The position numbers and the translations under genes were made by a program. From an uncultured Acidimicrobiales bacterium (lineage in GTDB: Bacteria > Actinomycetota > Acidimicrobiia > Acidimicrobiales > SHLQ01), in assembly GCA_938023735.1 (NCBI GenBank), contig CALJDK010000020.1:1-45110 (forward strand): a stretch of DNA of 45,110 nucleotides, given 5' to 3'. Shown here one piece after another: positions 33,395 through 40,816 of the stretch. Each line of letters starts with the position of its first letter. The first letter of the stretch is position 1. The notes under the pieces were generated by a model. That model saw nothing but the letters and a program-made list of their open reading frames with translations, was not told where the DNA came from and searched no databases.

Positions 33395-34938
33395 AGGACA
33401 ATCCGTTCATCCAACGACCGAAGCTGCTGATCTTCATTCCGTCGTTCCACGCCGAGAGACACATCGAGTCGGTGGTCGACCGGATCCCCCGCGACCTCGA
33501 TGACACATTCCAGACCGAAGTGTGCGTGTTCGACGATTCATCGAGCGACTCAACCGTGTCGACCGCGCTTCAGGCATTCCAACACGTTGGTCTCCCCTAT
33601 CCCTGCCGGGTCTTTTCGAACCCCACGAACCAGGGCTACGGCGGAAACCAGAAACTTGGCTACCAGTTTGCTATCAATTCGGATTTCGACGTGGTGGTGA
33701 TGCTGCACGGCGATGGGCAATATCCGCCCGAGGACATTGCCCAACTGGCCCAGACCGCTCTCGATCACGGAGCGGCATTCGGATCGAGATTTGGCACAAA
33801 GGGCGGCGCACGAGCCGGCGGTATGCCGAGCTACAAGTACGTCGGCAACCGGGTTCTCACCAGTGTGCAGAACCGTCTGCTCGGCACAAACCTGACCGAG
33901 TTCCACTCGGGTTTCCGGGCGTACCGGACCGAGTTGTTGAGCACGCTGCCATTCCAACTGAACAGCAACGACTTTCACTTCGATACCGAGATTTTCATTC
34001 AGATTGTGCGGGCCGGTCACCAGATCGGCGAGATGCCGATCCGAACCCACTACGGCGATGAAGAGTGCCGCGTCGATGGCATGTCGTACGCAGGGAACGT
34101 GGTGTCACAGAGCCTGCGGTCGAGGCTTCATGATCTGGGCCTTTTCTACGAGCGAAAGTTTGATGTCGAGGCAGAGCGGACCGGTTCGATCTATCAATCA
34201 AAGGTCGACTTCGCGAGCCCGGCCACCGAAGCCCTCGCCCGAATCCCCGACGGAAGCGTGGTGCTCGACCTGGGCGGTTCCGACGGCCACCTCGCCGTCG
34301 AGCTGAAGAAAAAGGGCTGCACGGTTGTAGGCGTCGACATCGTGGCACCCGCCGACCCGGCCAACTTTGACCGGTTCATACAACACAGTCTCGATGACGG
34401 GCTTCCCGAGATCGACGAAGACATCGACATCGTCGTCATGCTCGATGTCATCGAGCATCTCCGCTCACCAGAGGACTTTGTGGCCGAACTCGGTCGCTTC
34501 TGTATCGACCGCAACGTCGAGACCATGTTGGTATCCACCGGCAACGTCGCCTTCATTGCCCAGCGGATCATGCTGATGCTTGGTCAGTTCAACTACGGAC
34601 CTCGAGGAATTCTCGACATGACCCATACCCGACTGTTTACCCGTCGCACGATCGCCCGACTGTTCCGACAGGCCGGGTTCGACGTGCTGCGAAACGACGG
34701 AATCCCGGTTCCGTTTCCGCTTGCGCTGGGCGAATCGAAGCGAGCCGATCAACTCTTGGCTCTGAACGAACGCGGGATCAAGATTGCACCCCGACTCACT
34801 AGCTTTCAGTTCTTCTTGGAGCTTCAACCGCCCGCGGATCTCAATCAGCTCATCGAGGACTCGCAGCTACATGTGGCCAATGTGCGATCGATTGCCAGCG
34901 CCGGCGGCGCATCGTCCTCGGCCGCCGAAGCGGCCTGA
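33391..34938 (+). CDS. bifunctional glycosyltransferase family 2 / SAM-dependent methyltransferase
   Basis: 515 residues. Residues 10-245 or so are a GT-A family 2 domain of dolichol-phosphate-mannose-synthase type: IFIPSFHAERHIESVV, VFDDSSSDST, NQGYGGNQKLGY, and the metal-binding VVVMLHGDGQYPPEDI. Residues 270-460 are a class I methyltransferase: VLDLGGSDGHLAVEL (SAM loop), VVGVDIV, and VVMLDVIEHLRSPEDF. It probably adds a sugar to a lipid carrier or nascent glycan and methylates it or its product. Such fusions are known. The ATG at 33391 was chosen for its overlap with the upstream stop. Confidence 0.92.
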   Translation: MKDNPFIQRPKLLIFIPSFHAERHIESVVDRIPRDLDDTFQTEVCVFDDSSSDSTVSTALQAFQHVGLPYPCRVFSNPTNQGYGGNQKLGYQFAINSDFDVVVMLHGDGQYPPEDIAQLAQTALDHGAAFGSRFGTKGGARAGGMPSYKYVGNRVLTSVQNRLLGTNLTEFHSGFRAYRTELLSTLPFQLNSNDFHFDTEIFIQIVRAGHQIGEMPIRTHYGDEECRVDGMSYAGNVVSQSLRSRLHDLGLFYERKFDVEAERTGSIYQSKVDFASPATEALARIPDGSVVLDLGGSDGHLAVELKKKGCTVVGVDIVAPADPANFDRFIQHSLDDGLPEIDEDIDIVVMLDVIEHLRSPEDFVAELGRFCIDRNVETMLVSTGNVAFIAQRIMLMLGQFNYGPRGILDMTHTRLFTRRTIARLFRQAGFDVLRNDGIPVPFPLALGESKRADQLLALNERGIKIAPRLTSFQFFLELQPPADLNQLIEDSQLHVANVRSIASAGGASSSAAEAA

Positions 34939-34956
34939 CCGCCTCGCTCGGTTTCG

Positions 34957-35340
34957 CTAGCCAGCCATCGCGGCGACGAAGTCGTTGACGACTGCCATAT
35001 CGAAGTAGTCGCGCCATAGCGAGATCTTGCCGTCGTCAGTTACCTCAAAGACACCGCAAACCAAGATGTCGAAGCTCTGATCGCCAATAACGAACCGGTC
35101 GGTGCGTTCGTTCATCACCACATTGCCGGTGGCGGCTTCACGGTGAACGATGAAATCGAGGTCGGAGACCTTGCCCCCAGTCATGCCCCCCAGCACGGCA
35201 CGCAGGGCTTCGGGCCCATGGTTTTTGCCCATCGGCACGTTGTCGTACTCGACGTCGTCGGTCACCATGTCGCACACCGCGTCGAGGTCGAGCGCAACGA
35301 TCCGTCGAATAAACTCATTCACCGTCTCAAGAGGAGTCAT
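34957..35340 (-). CDS. limonene-1,2-epoxide hydrolase-like protein (SnoaL/NTF2 fold)
   Basis: 127 residues. The active-site residues of limonene epoxide hydrolase are all present at the family spacing: Y32 and N34 (EYDNVPMG), R79 and D81 (NERTDRF), and D111 in LWRDYFD. Epoxide hydrolysis by the Asp-Arg-Asp triad is therefore credible, although many relatives have other substrates. The ATG at 35340 starts the conserved sequence. It is convergent with the glycosyltransferase gene and follows the structured region near tRNA-Ser. Confidence 0.88.
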   Translation of the reverse strand: MTPLETVNEFIRRIVALDLDAVCDMVTDDVEYDNVPMGKNHGPEALRAVLGGMTGGKVSDLDFIVHREAATGNVVMNERTDRFVIGDQSFDILVCGVFEVTDDGKISLWRDYFDMAVVNDFVAAMAG

Positions 35341-35391
35341 AGCCAGCACCGTAGTGCGAGACCAAGAATCCAAGCGAAATCCACCACGCTC

Positions 35392-35560
35392 GGGACAACG
35401 TCCACATAACAGCGAACCCGACAAACAGGAGTTCTAGGCCCCCTGGGGCCTGGAACTCGTTAAGGGCTTCAATCCGCCAGGATTGAAACCGACGCGGTCC
35501 TGATGGGACAACGTCCACACCCAGCGAGGTTTCCGATCCGAGCGGAGCGAGATCGGAAAC
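35392..35560. other. structured noncoding region between epoxide hydrolase and tRNA-Ser genes
   Basis: No gene is credible in 35341-35586. Three stem-loops stand in series: 35429-35458 (14-base arms with one G-U pair, GAGTTCTAGGCCCC against GGGGCCTGGAACTC, two bases apart), 35468-35487 (TTCAATCC-gcca-GGATTGAA) and 35529-35560 (GTTTCCGATC against GATCGGAAAC). A 15-base direct repeat GGGACAACGTCCACA occurs at 35392 and 35505. The hairpins could be tRNA 3' trailers, a small RNA or a mini-element remnant; the strand is undecided. Confidence 0.6.
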
Positions 35561-35586
35561 TCGGTTAGTGAGCGAAGCGAACGACG

Positions 35587-35671
35587 CGGAGGAGGTGGGA
35601 TTCGAACCCACGGTAGGTTTCCCTACACACGCTTTCCAAGCGTGCCGGATCGGCCGCTCTCGCACTCCTCC
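35587..35671 (-). tRNA. tRNA-Ser (GGA anticodon)
   Basis: 85 bases. The acceptor stem is GGAGGAG against CTCCTCC with discriminator G; the T arm is GTGGG-TTCGAAT-CCCAC; the anticodon arm is CACGC-TTGGAAA-GCGTG with GGA; a long variable arm (GTAGG...CCTAC) fits a class II serine tRNA. CCA is not encoded. Confidence 0.97.
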
Positions 35672-35698
35672 GTGATCACCCGACAGGTCGGGATCACG
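35671..35698 (-). promoter_or_regulatory. leader hairpin immediately before tRNA-Ser
   Basis: Outer arms CGTGAT/ATCACG and inner arms CCCGAC/GTCGGG with a two-base bulge and an AG loop form a 12-base-pair stem ending at the tRNA 5' base. It may guide RNase P processing or be part of the promoter. Confidence 0.5.
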
Positions 35699-35704
35699 AG
35701 TTGT

Positions 35705-35711
35705 TAGGGTA
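35705..35711. promoter_or_regulatory. shared -10 element between tRNA-Ser and SRP RNA
   Basis: TAGGGTA reads TAGGGT on the plus strand (toward the SRP RNA) and TACCCT on the minus strand (toward tRNA-Ser), both matching TANNNT. The SRP RNA would begin about 25 bases further on and the tRNA leader about 28 bases. Confidence 0.4.
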
Positions 35712-35736
35712 TCGTGTTCTTGACCTGTTCTGGAAT

Positions 35737-35842
35737 GTGGCGACCGGGTCCTGTGCAATTAAGTCCCATGAACCGAGTCAGGGCCGGAAGGCAGCAGCTC
35801 TCAGTGGCAGACGAGATGTGCCGCAGACCGCCTGGTCGTCAC
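35737..35842 (+). ncRNA. ffs: signal recognition particle RNA (4.5S, small type)
   Basis: About 106 bases. The apical domain IV is unmistakable: GTCAGGGCCGGAAGGCAGCA with the symmetric GGAAGGCAGCA internal loop. The ends pair (GTGGCGACC at 35737-35745 with GGTCGTCAC at 35834-35842). It partners Ffh in membrane targeting. The ends are inferred from pairing. Confidence 0.95.
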
Positions 35843-35855
35843 TTTCGAGAACAGG

Positions 35856-38800
35856 TCAAGCCCGGAATGACTCGGGCCACGCCAGGCCGTTGCGCACCTC
35901 GGTTTGTGAGGCCGGAGCACTCGGATCGAAGGTAATCTCGACGAAGGTAACGTTGCGACCGTCGGTCGCAACCAACACGCAGCCGTTGCGGCAGTCGAAG
36001 GTCTCGCTATTCTCGGCCGACATCTGTTCGGCCGACAACGCAATGTCCGCGGAGAACGTACCGTCGGTCTCAACCTCCACAATCGCCGAAGCTTCACTGG
36101 CGCAGTTGCCGGCGAACTCTTCGGGGCTATCGAGCTCGAAGGGCTCGGAACACACGCCCAGGAACACCGTTGACGATGGCGTCCAGTTGGATCCACTGGC
36201 TCGCACGATTTGGCCGTCGGCGAGACCGCTGGCCGGCTCGACCTGAAGCGACGGACTAGGAAGCGGAGCGGCATCGGGGTCGAAAGAGATCAACCGCTTC
36301 TTGCGTCGCGGACCGTCGTCGGGACCAGAGAACGGCTCGTCGTCGAAGTACTGCACGACGACAGCACAAGAGTTGATGGCCGAGGCGCAGTCGTGATCGC
36401 CGATCATGCGTTGCACGGTGAGGCTTGAGACGGTGGTGCTGCGTCGCACCTGCTGCTCACCGGGCTGTCCGATGTTCGTGCAGTTGTTGGTGGCCTTTCC
36501 GTCCTCCACCACACACTGCGAGAAGTAGTGCGAACCGAGGAAGTTTGAGAACGTGGCTTCGACGATCTGCCGATCGGCAAGACCGGTGCGAGGCGTCACG
36601 TCAAGTCTCGGGGCCCCCATAAGGGCACCCTCGGGATCAAACGAAAGCGGCACCGACACCTCGACCACACCAGTGCTGTCGTTGGTGAGCACCAAGCTGC
36701 AGGGCACCTCGGCGCAGTCGTTTCCTCTGATCATTCGACTCACGCTGGCCACAAACTTCTGTGGTTGACCATTGAATTCGCTGTAGGAGACCTCTCGGCA
36801 GCGGCGAGCAAACTGTCCGACCTCGGCGCCAGCACATTGCTGAACCCGGAGTCCGAGCGCATCGGTGCGGCCGATAATCTCAACGTCTTGTCCGTCGACC
36901 AGCCCTTCGGACGGCGACACGATGAGCGCTGGCGCACCCGGTGGGTCGACCTTGGCATTGAAACGAATCCGCGTGTTGGCTACCGGTTGGAACGAGCTCT
37001 CGTCGAGCACGACAATCCGGCATTGCTGGCGTTTCGCAGCACAGTCGACTCGACCGGTCGGCGTGGTCAGTATTCGACGAACGGTAATGCGGGCGGTGGA
37101 GTTGCCCGTTTCCTCGTCCATCGTCCACTCGTCCCAGCCGATAAAGGTGCAACCGGCGGGGATCGCATCGGCCACCTTGCCGGGGCATTGCATTACCGAG
37201 AAGTACCCAAACAGATTCTCGACCTCAAGGGTGACCTGTTGGAGATGTACGAGTTTCCGCGACGGCTTTACCGAAATCTGGGCTCCCGGAGCTTCGGGAG
37301 CATCAGGGTCGAATCGCAGTGGCACTGTTGCCGACCACTCCCCCGGGTTTGCGGAGAATCGAAGCTCGCACGCCTTCGGCTCGGACGCACAGTCAACCGG
37401 GCCTACCGCCGACGGAACGAACTGACGTATCCGCAGGCGATAAGAGAAATCGGCCGACTCGACGTGCTGGCCCGGAAGGTACAGGCAGGCGTTGCGATCG
37501 CCTGTCGCACATTGCATGACCTGGAGGTAGGAATTGATCGGCAAACCGGTGAAGCGGGCAGTAACCACCTCGTTTGCAGCAAGCTTTTTCTTCTTCACCT
37601 TTACCTTGGGAAGCACCGGAGGGCCCTCGTCAACAAAGGTGAGCGAGCCGGGTTCACCAACGACACCAAGCTCGTAGTCCCATGCCACCAGCACACATGA
37701 TCCGACCTCGGCGGCACAGTCGATCGGCTCACCGTTCAGCCATAAGACTCGACGAACCTCGCCCGCAAGCGAAAAGTTGTTGAAGGCAAATTCGACCACA
37801 CCGTCGCTGGCGATGACGCCGAACTCTTCGGCTGCCTCTTCCTCATCGGCTGCCGGTTCGTCGTCGGGCACTTCCACCACCTCATCACGACCCTCGCCAT
37901 CGTAGGAGTGAGCGATTTGGGTGCAGCGTTGCGGGGAGTCGACATCCCGAGGGCATTGCGACAACATCACCGAGTTCAGCGGGCCCGAAACGTCTGCGGT
38001 GACTTTTGTGCCGTCGACCAACGAATCGAGGTTCGCCGAGAACGTCACTGCCGGTTCGGCAAGTGGTTCATCGGTAGCAGCAAAGATAAGACCACGCTTG
38101 ATGGCCAGGCCCGAGCTGTAGTCTGTGAAGACCAGAGCGCATTGATTGGGCTTGGCCGCGCAATCGACAACCTTGCTATTGGACACGAGAGCCCGAGACA
38201 CTGGCACCGAGAACGACGACCCATCGAACTCCAGCGGCAAGTAGGTGCACCGGTTGTAGACCCCGTCGTCGTTCACCACACACTGCTGCAGATTCCACTC
38301 CTGCCCGAGCTGGTAGTTGCTGACGGTGACTGTGACCGTCTGACCATCGACCAAGCCACGGCGCGGCTTCACGTTGAGGCGCGGCGGGGGCGGAAGCGGA
38401 ATGGTTGGATCGAACGACAGGTCGACCGCTACCTGGATGAGGGTTCGGTTGAATGACCGCACGATCAGCTGGCAGGTGACGTCGTCGGCCGCGCAGTCGA
38501 TGGCTCCCTGGTTGTTGTAGAACGCCCGCTGCACCGAGATGCCGACGTCGATGCCACCACCGATCAAGACGGGCCCGGCGCCGACGAACCGGCAGAACAT
38601 GTCGTTGGATTCGCCCTCTGAGGGGTCCGACGAGAACCTTGCGCACTGCTCGACGTTTACGTCGTAGGCGTCGTCGGGCCAGCCCTCGCCACGCACCCGA
38701 ATCTTCTGCCCGTCTTTGAGGTTCTTTGATTTCGACAGCGAGACGGTCGGCGGATCGGGCAACGGCACCGACGCGTCGAATGAAATGAGTGCTCCGCCTG

Positions 38801-39335
38801 TTTCGCGAGGCGTGAGGAGGTCATCTTCCAATACCCCGATACCGATGATGCACTCCGCAACGGCGCAGTCGATAGGCGTTCCATCGATGATTGGTTGTCG
38901 ACGGACAACGAACTCGCTTTGGAAGTTGCCGGCTTCGTCGACCGAACCGAGTCGAGTGTTGCTGAGATCGCACGATTCGGTTCCACGGGCGCTCGAATCG
39001 CACTGGGCCAATCCGACATTGGCGCCAACGGGAAGGTCCGATGCCGTAACAACAACGGTCTGCCCGTCGACCAGATCGGTTGACGGAACGATCGTGGGGA
39101 AGATGCTTGGCTCTGGAGGTGGCGGCGGTAGCTCTGGTTCCGGTTCAGGCGGAACGGTGGTGGCGGGAACTGCCTCGTCGGCCTCGGCCGAGATCCCCCA
39201 AGTCGACAACCCAACGATGAAGAGTGAAAGCGCGCAGATCAACCCGGCAATGACCAGCAAGTTGGGTCGCGATACCTGCTCGCTTCTGGCGTGAATCTCG
39301 CTGGTGTAGTGATGGCCGCGCACTCGTACTCCCAA
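35856..39335 (-). CDS. secreted protein of nine tandem neocarzinostatin-like domains
   Basis: 1159 residues. A positively charged start and one hydrophobic helix (about 26-46) ending GISA-EADEA form a signal peptide or anchor. A Pro/Glu linker (about 58-78) precedes nine repeats of about 105-150 residues. Each begins like PSxGLVDGQTVTVT and carries two cysteine pairs: a QC...C pair usually about 10-14 residues apart and a DC...C pair 4-7 apart (DCAVAEC, DCAAKPNQC, DCASEPKAC, DCRNGC). This is the pattern of the enediyne apoprotein fold (neocarzinostatin C37-C47 and C88-C93). Domain 4 has an acidic insert. No sortase signal or C-terminal anchor is seen. TTG 39335 and GTG 39323 both have GGGAG-type SDs. 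Function unknown; probably a cell-surface binding or adhesion protein. Confidence 0.88.
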   Translation of the reverse strand: MGVRVRGHHYTSEIHARSEQVSRPNLLVIAGLICALSLFIVGLSTWGISAEADEAVPATTVPPEPEPELPPPPPEPSIFPTIVPSTDLVDGQTVVVTASDLPVGANVGLAQCDSSARGTESCDLSNTRLGSVDEAGNFQSEFVVRRQPIIDGTPIDCAVAECIIGIGVLEDDLLTPRETGGALISFDASVPLPDPPTVSLSKSKNLKDGQKIRVRGEGWPDDAYDVNVEQCARFSSDPSEGESNDMFCRFVGAGPVLIGGGIDVGISVQRAFYNNQGAIDCAADDVTCQLIVRSFNRTLIQVAVDLSFDPTIPLPPPPRLNVKPRRGLVDGQTVTVTVSNYQLGQEWNLQQCVVNDDGVYNRCTYLPLEFDGSSFSVPVSRALVSNSKVVDCAAKPNQCALVFTDYSSGLAIKRGLIFAATDEPLAEPAVTFSANLDSLVDGTKVTADVSGPLNSVMLSQCPRDVDSPQRCTQIAHSYDGEGRDEVVEVPDDEPAADEEEAAEEFGVIASDGVVEFAFNNFSLAGEVRRVLWLNGEPIDCAAEVGSCVLVAWDYELGVVGEPGSLTFVDEGPPVLPKVKVKKKKLAANEVVTARFTGLPINSYLQVMQCATGDRNACLYLPGQHVESADFSYRLRIRQFVPSAVGPVDCASEPKACELRFSANPGEWSATVPLRFDPDAPEAPGAQISVKPSRKLVHLQQVTLEVENLFGYFSVMQCPGKVADAIPAGCTFIGWDEWTMDEETGNSTARITVRRILTTPTGRVDCAAKRQQCRIVVLDESSFQPVANTRIRFNAKVDPPGAPALIVSPSEGLVDGQDVEIIGRTDALGLRVQQCAGAEVGQFARRCREVSYSEFNGQPQKFVASVSRMIRGNDCAEVPCSLVLTNDSTGVVEVSVPLSFDPEGALMGAPRLDVTPRTGLADRQIVEATFSNFLGSHYFSQCVVEDGKATNNCTNIGQPGEQQVRRSTTVSSLTVQRMIGDHDCASAINSCAVVVQYFDDEPFSGPDDGPRRKKRLISFDPDAAPLPSPSLQVEPASGLADGQIVRASGSNWTPSSTVFLGVCSEPFELDSPEEFAGNCASEASAIVEVETDGTFSADIALSAEQMSAENSETFDCRNGCVLVATDGRNVTFVEITFDPSAPASQTEVRNGLAWPESFRA

Positions 39336-39409
39336 GACGTTCTCCCCGGCGTTCCCTCGCCACTGTTGGTGAGGCTACTTCCAACGACGTTCGACAGCCA
39401 AGGAAAGGT

Positions 39410-39865
39410 TCACTCGCTGGCGTCGAAATAGCTGGTCAGCAGCGCAGTGCATTCGTCTTCGCGCACCCGCCACTCGACGTCGAATTCGTGGTCGAGGCGT
39501 GCATCGGCGCCGATGTTGTAGAGCGATGCGCAGGCTCCGGCCAACGGATCGACAGCACCAAACACCACCCGATCGACACGCGATTGAAACGCGGCACCGG
39601 CACACATCGGACCCGGTTCGAGGGTTGCGTAGAGGGTTGCGCCGCTCAGCTGCCATCGGCCCAGCGCTTTCGCTGCGTCACGCAATGCCAGCACCCCGGC
39701 AAGTGCTGTGGGGTCGCCCGCGAGCTCACGCTCGTTGTGTCGCTGCGCAATCACTTTGCCCTCGTGCACCACCACGGCCCCGACGGGCATATCGCCATGT
39801 TCGAGTGCGGCACGCGCCTCATCGAGCGCGATCGCCATTGCCTCGTCATCAGAAATACCAGCCAT
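39410..39865 (-). CDS. TadA-like cytidine/deoxycytidylate deaminase-fold protein lacking active-site residues
   Basis: 151 residues, normal TadA length, and clearly homologous: MPVGAVVVHEGKVIAQRHNE, DPTA...ALRDAAK, ATLYATLEPGPMCAGAAFQS and a C-terminal LTSYFDA. TadA deaminates A34 of tRNA-Arg. Here the zinc His and catalytic Glu of HAE are L55 and G57 (DPTALAG), and the first zinc Cys of PCxMC is G85 (EPGPMC); C88 remains. The frame is intact with normal codon use, so this is not a simple frameshift. A deaminase is very unlikely; the protein could be a TadA partner or have a new role. The ATG at 39865 starts conserved sequence. It precedes the neocarzinostatin-repeat gene by 74 bases on the same strand. 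Confidence 0.88.
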   Translation of the reverse strand: MAGISDDEAMAIALDEARAALEHGDMPVGAVVVHEGKVIAQRHNERELAGDPTALAGVLALRDAAKALGRWQLSGATLYATLEPGPMCAGAAFQSRVDRVVFGAVDPLAGACASLYNIGADARLDHEFDVEWRVREDECTALLTSYFDASE

Positions 39866-39989
39866 GAGGCGCGACACTACGAGTATCCGCAGGAGCAGTG
39901 CTATTCGTCTCTTCTGTCGGGCCCCTTCTCTCACACGACGGTACGCGATGAAGAGAAAGATCCGGGGCGGTCGCAAACCTGCTGCCATC

Positions 39990-40541
39990 ATGTCCGGTAT
40001 GAACGACTGGACCACCGAGCGGTTGACGATTCGACCGTGGCGACCCGATGAAGCCGACGCGTTGTTGAAGATCCGTGGAAACCCCGAGGTGGCCCAGTGG
40101 CTTGGCTCACCCGAACCGTGGACCTCGATCGCCCAAGCCGAAGACGAGATTGCCGCGTGGGAACGACTCGTTTCGGCTGCCGGACCCGAGGGGAAGTGGG
40201 CAATCGTGCCTAATGGCTATGCGAAGCCGGTCGGCACGGTGAGCCTCGGCACCATTCCTGCAAGCATCGACCTGCCCGGGAGCCCCGAAACCGAAATCGG
40301 CTGGTACCTCGACCCCGAGGCCAACGGCAACGGCTGGGCCATCGAGGCAGCACGTTCGTTGCTGACCCGTTCGCTCGATAGTGGAGTCCGCCGGATCTGG
40401 GCCCTCATGTGGAAGCAGAACGAATCGTCGGCAAAGGTCGCGAGAGCACTAGGAATGAGAGAGCTAGGGGTGATCGTCGACCCCTGGTACGGCACCGAAG
40501 AAGACCGCTACTCAAGAATGTTCCTAGCAAGACCAACCTGA
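39990..40541 (+). CDS. GNAT-family N-acetyltransferase (RimJ/RimL type)
   Basis: 183 residues. TERLTIRPWRPDEADALL at the N-terminus, ETEIGWYLDPEANGNGWAIE (acetyl-CoA pyrophosphate loop; the usual Q/R-x-x-G-x-G/A is degenerate as ANGNGWA), then LMWKQNESSAKVARALGM. This layout is that of acetyltransferases acting on N-terminal or small-molecule amines. The alternative ATG at 39999 is equally possible; no SD is obvious. Divergent from the TadA-like gene. Confidence 0.88.
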   Translation: MSGMNDWTTERLTIRPWRPDEADALLKIRGNPEVAQWLGSPEPWTSIAQAEDEIAAWERLVSAAGPEGKWAIVPNGYAKPVGTVSLGTIPASIDLPGSPETEIGWYLDPEANGNGWAIEAARSLLTRSLDSGVRRIWALMWKQNESSAKVARALGMRELGVIVDPWYGTEEDRYSRMFLARPT

Positions 40542-40594
40542 CCACCAGACAGCGCAACGCGAGACCCAAGCACCGAAGCACGGTGCCAAGCACG

Positions 40595-40733
40595 GTGCCT
40601 GGAACCTTTCACCCTGTATGTGCCTGGAACCTTTTGCCCTGTGGGTGCCTGGCACCGGGAGTGGGGTTTGGTACCTGGCACCAGAGGGCTGTTTGGTACC
40701 TGGCACCGAAACGGGGTTTTGGTGCCAGGTACC
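40595..40733. repeat. array of six GGTGCC/GGTACC palindromic elements with ~25-bp period
   Basis: This 275-base gap (40542-40816) carries six related 12-13 base elements: GTGCCTGGAACC (40595, 40620), GGTGCCTGGCACC (40644), GGTACCTGGCACC (40670, 40695) and the inverted GGTGCCAGGTACC (40721). They are spaced 25-26 bases, with short G/T-rich spacers. Each is nearly palindromic. Earlier, GGTGCCAAGCAC at 40582 looks like a decayed copy. No gene is seen here. Confidence 0.8.
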
Positions 40734-40816
40734 TGAACGTTTTGGGTGGTGGTGCGGCCACTTTGGGTTAGGGAGAACGCCGCCTCAGTGAGGGCGAGGG
40801 GGAACCAAGGACCGAT

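Noticed and set aside
35468-35490. GGATTGAAAC, resembling the 3' end of many CRISPR repeats
   Set aside because: It occurs once only, inside a small hairpin; there are no regularly spaced copies or spacers and no cas genes.
27027-35586. Genomic island with an integrase at tRNA-Ser
   Set aside because: No integrase, transposase or direct copy of the tRNA 3' end was found; only a possible insertion relative to relatives is noted.
35327-35758. A 143-codon minus-strand frame containing a WKACVGKPTVGSNPT-like sequence
   Set aside because: It is the translation of the tRNA-Ser gene and its flanks, a well-known false protein.
39410-39865. TadA-like gene as a pseudogene
   Set aside because: The frame is intact over the full family length and the rest of the fold is well conserved, so a retained but non-deaminase function is preferred; decay cannot be excluded without relatives.
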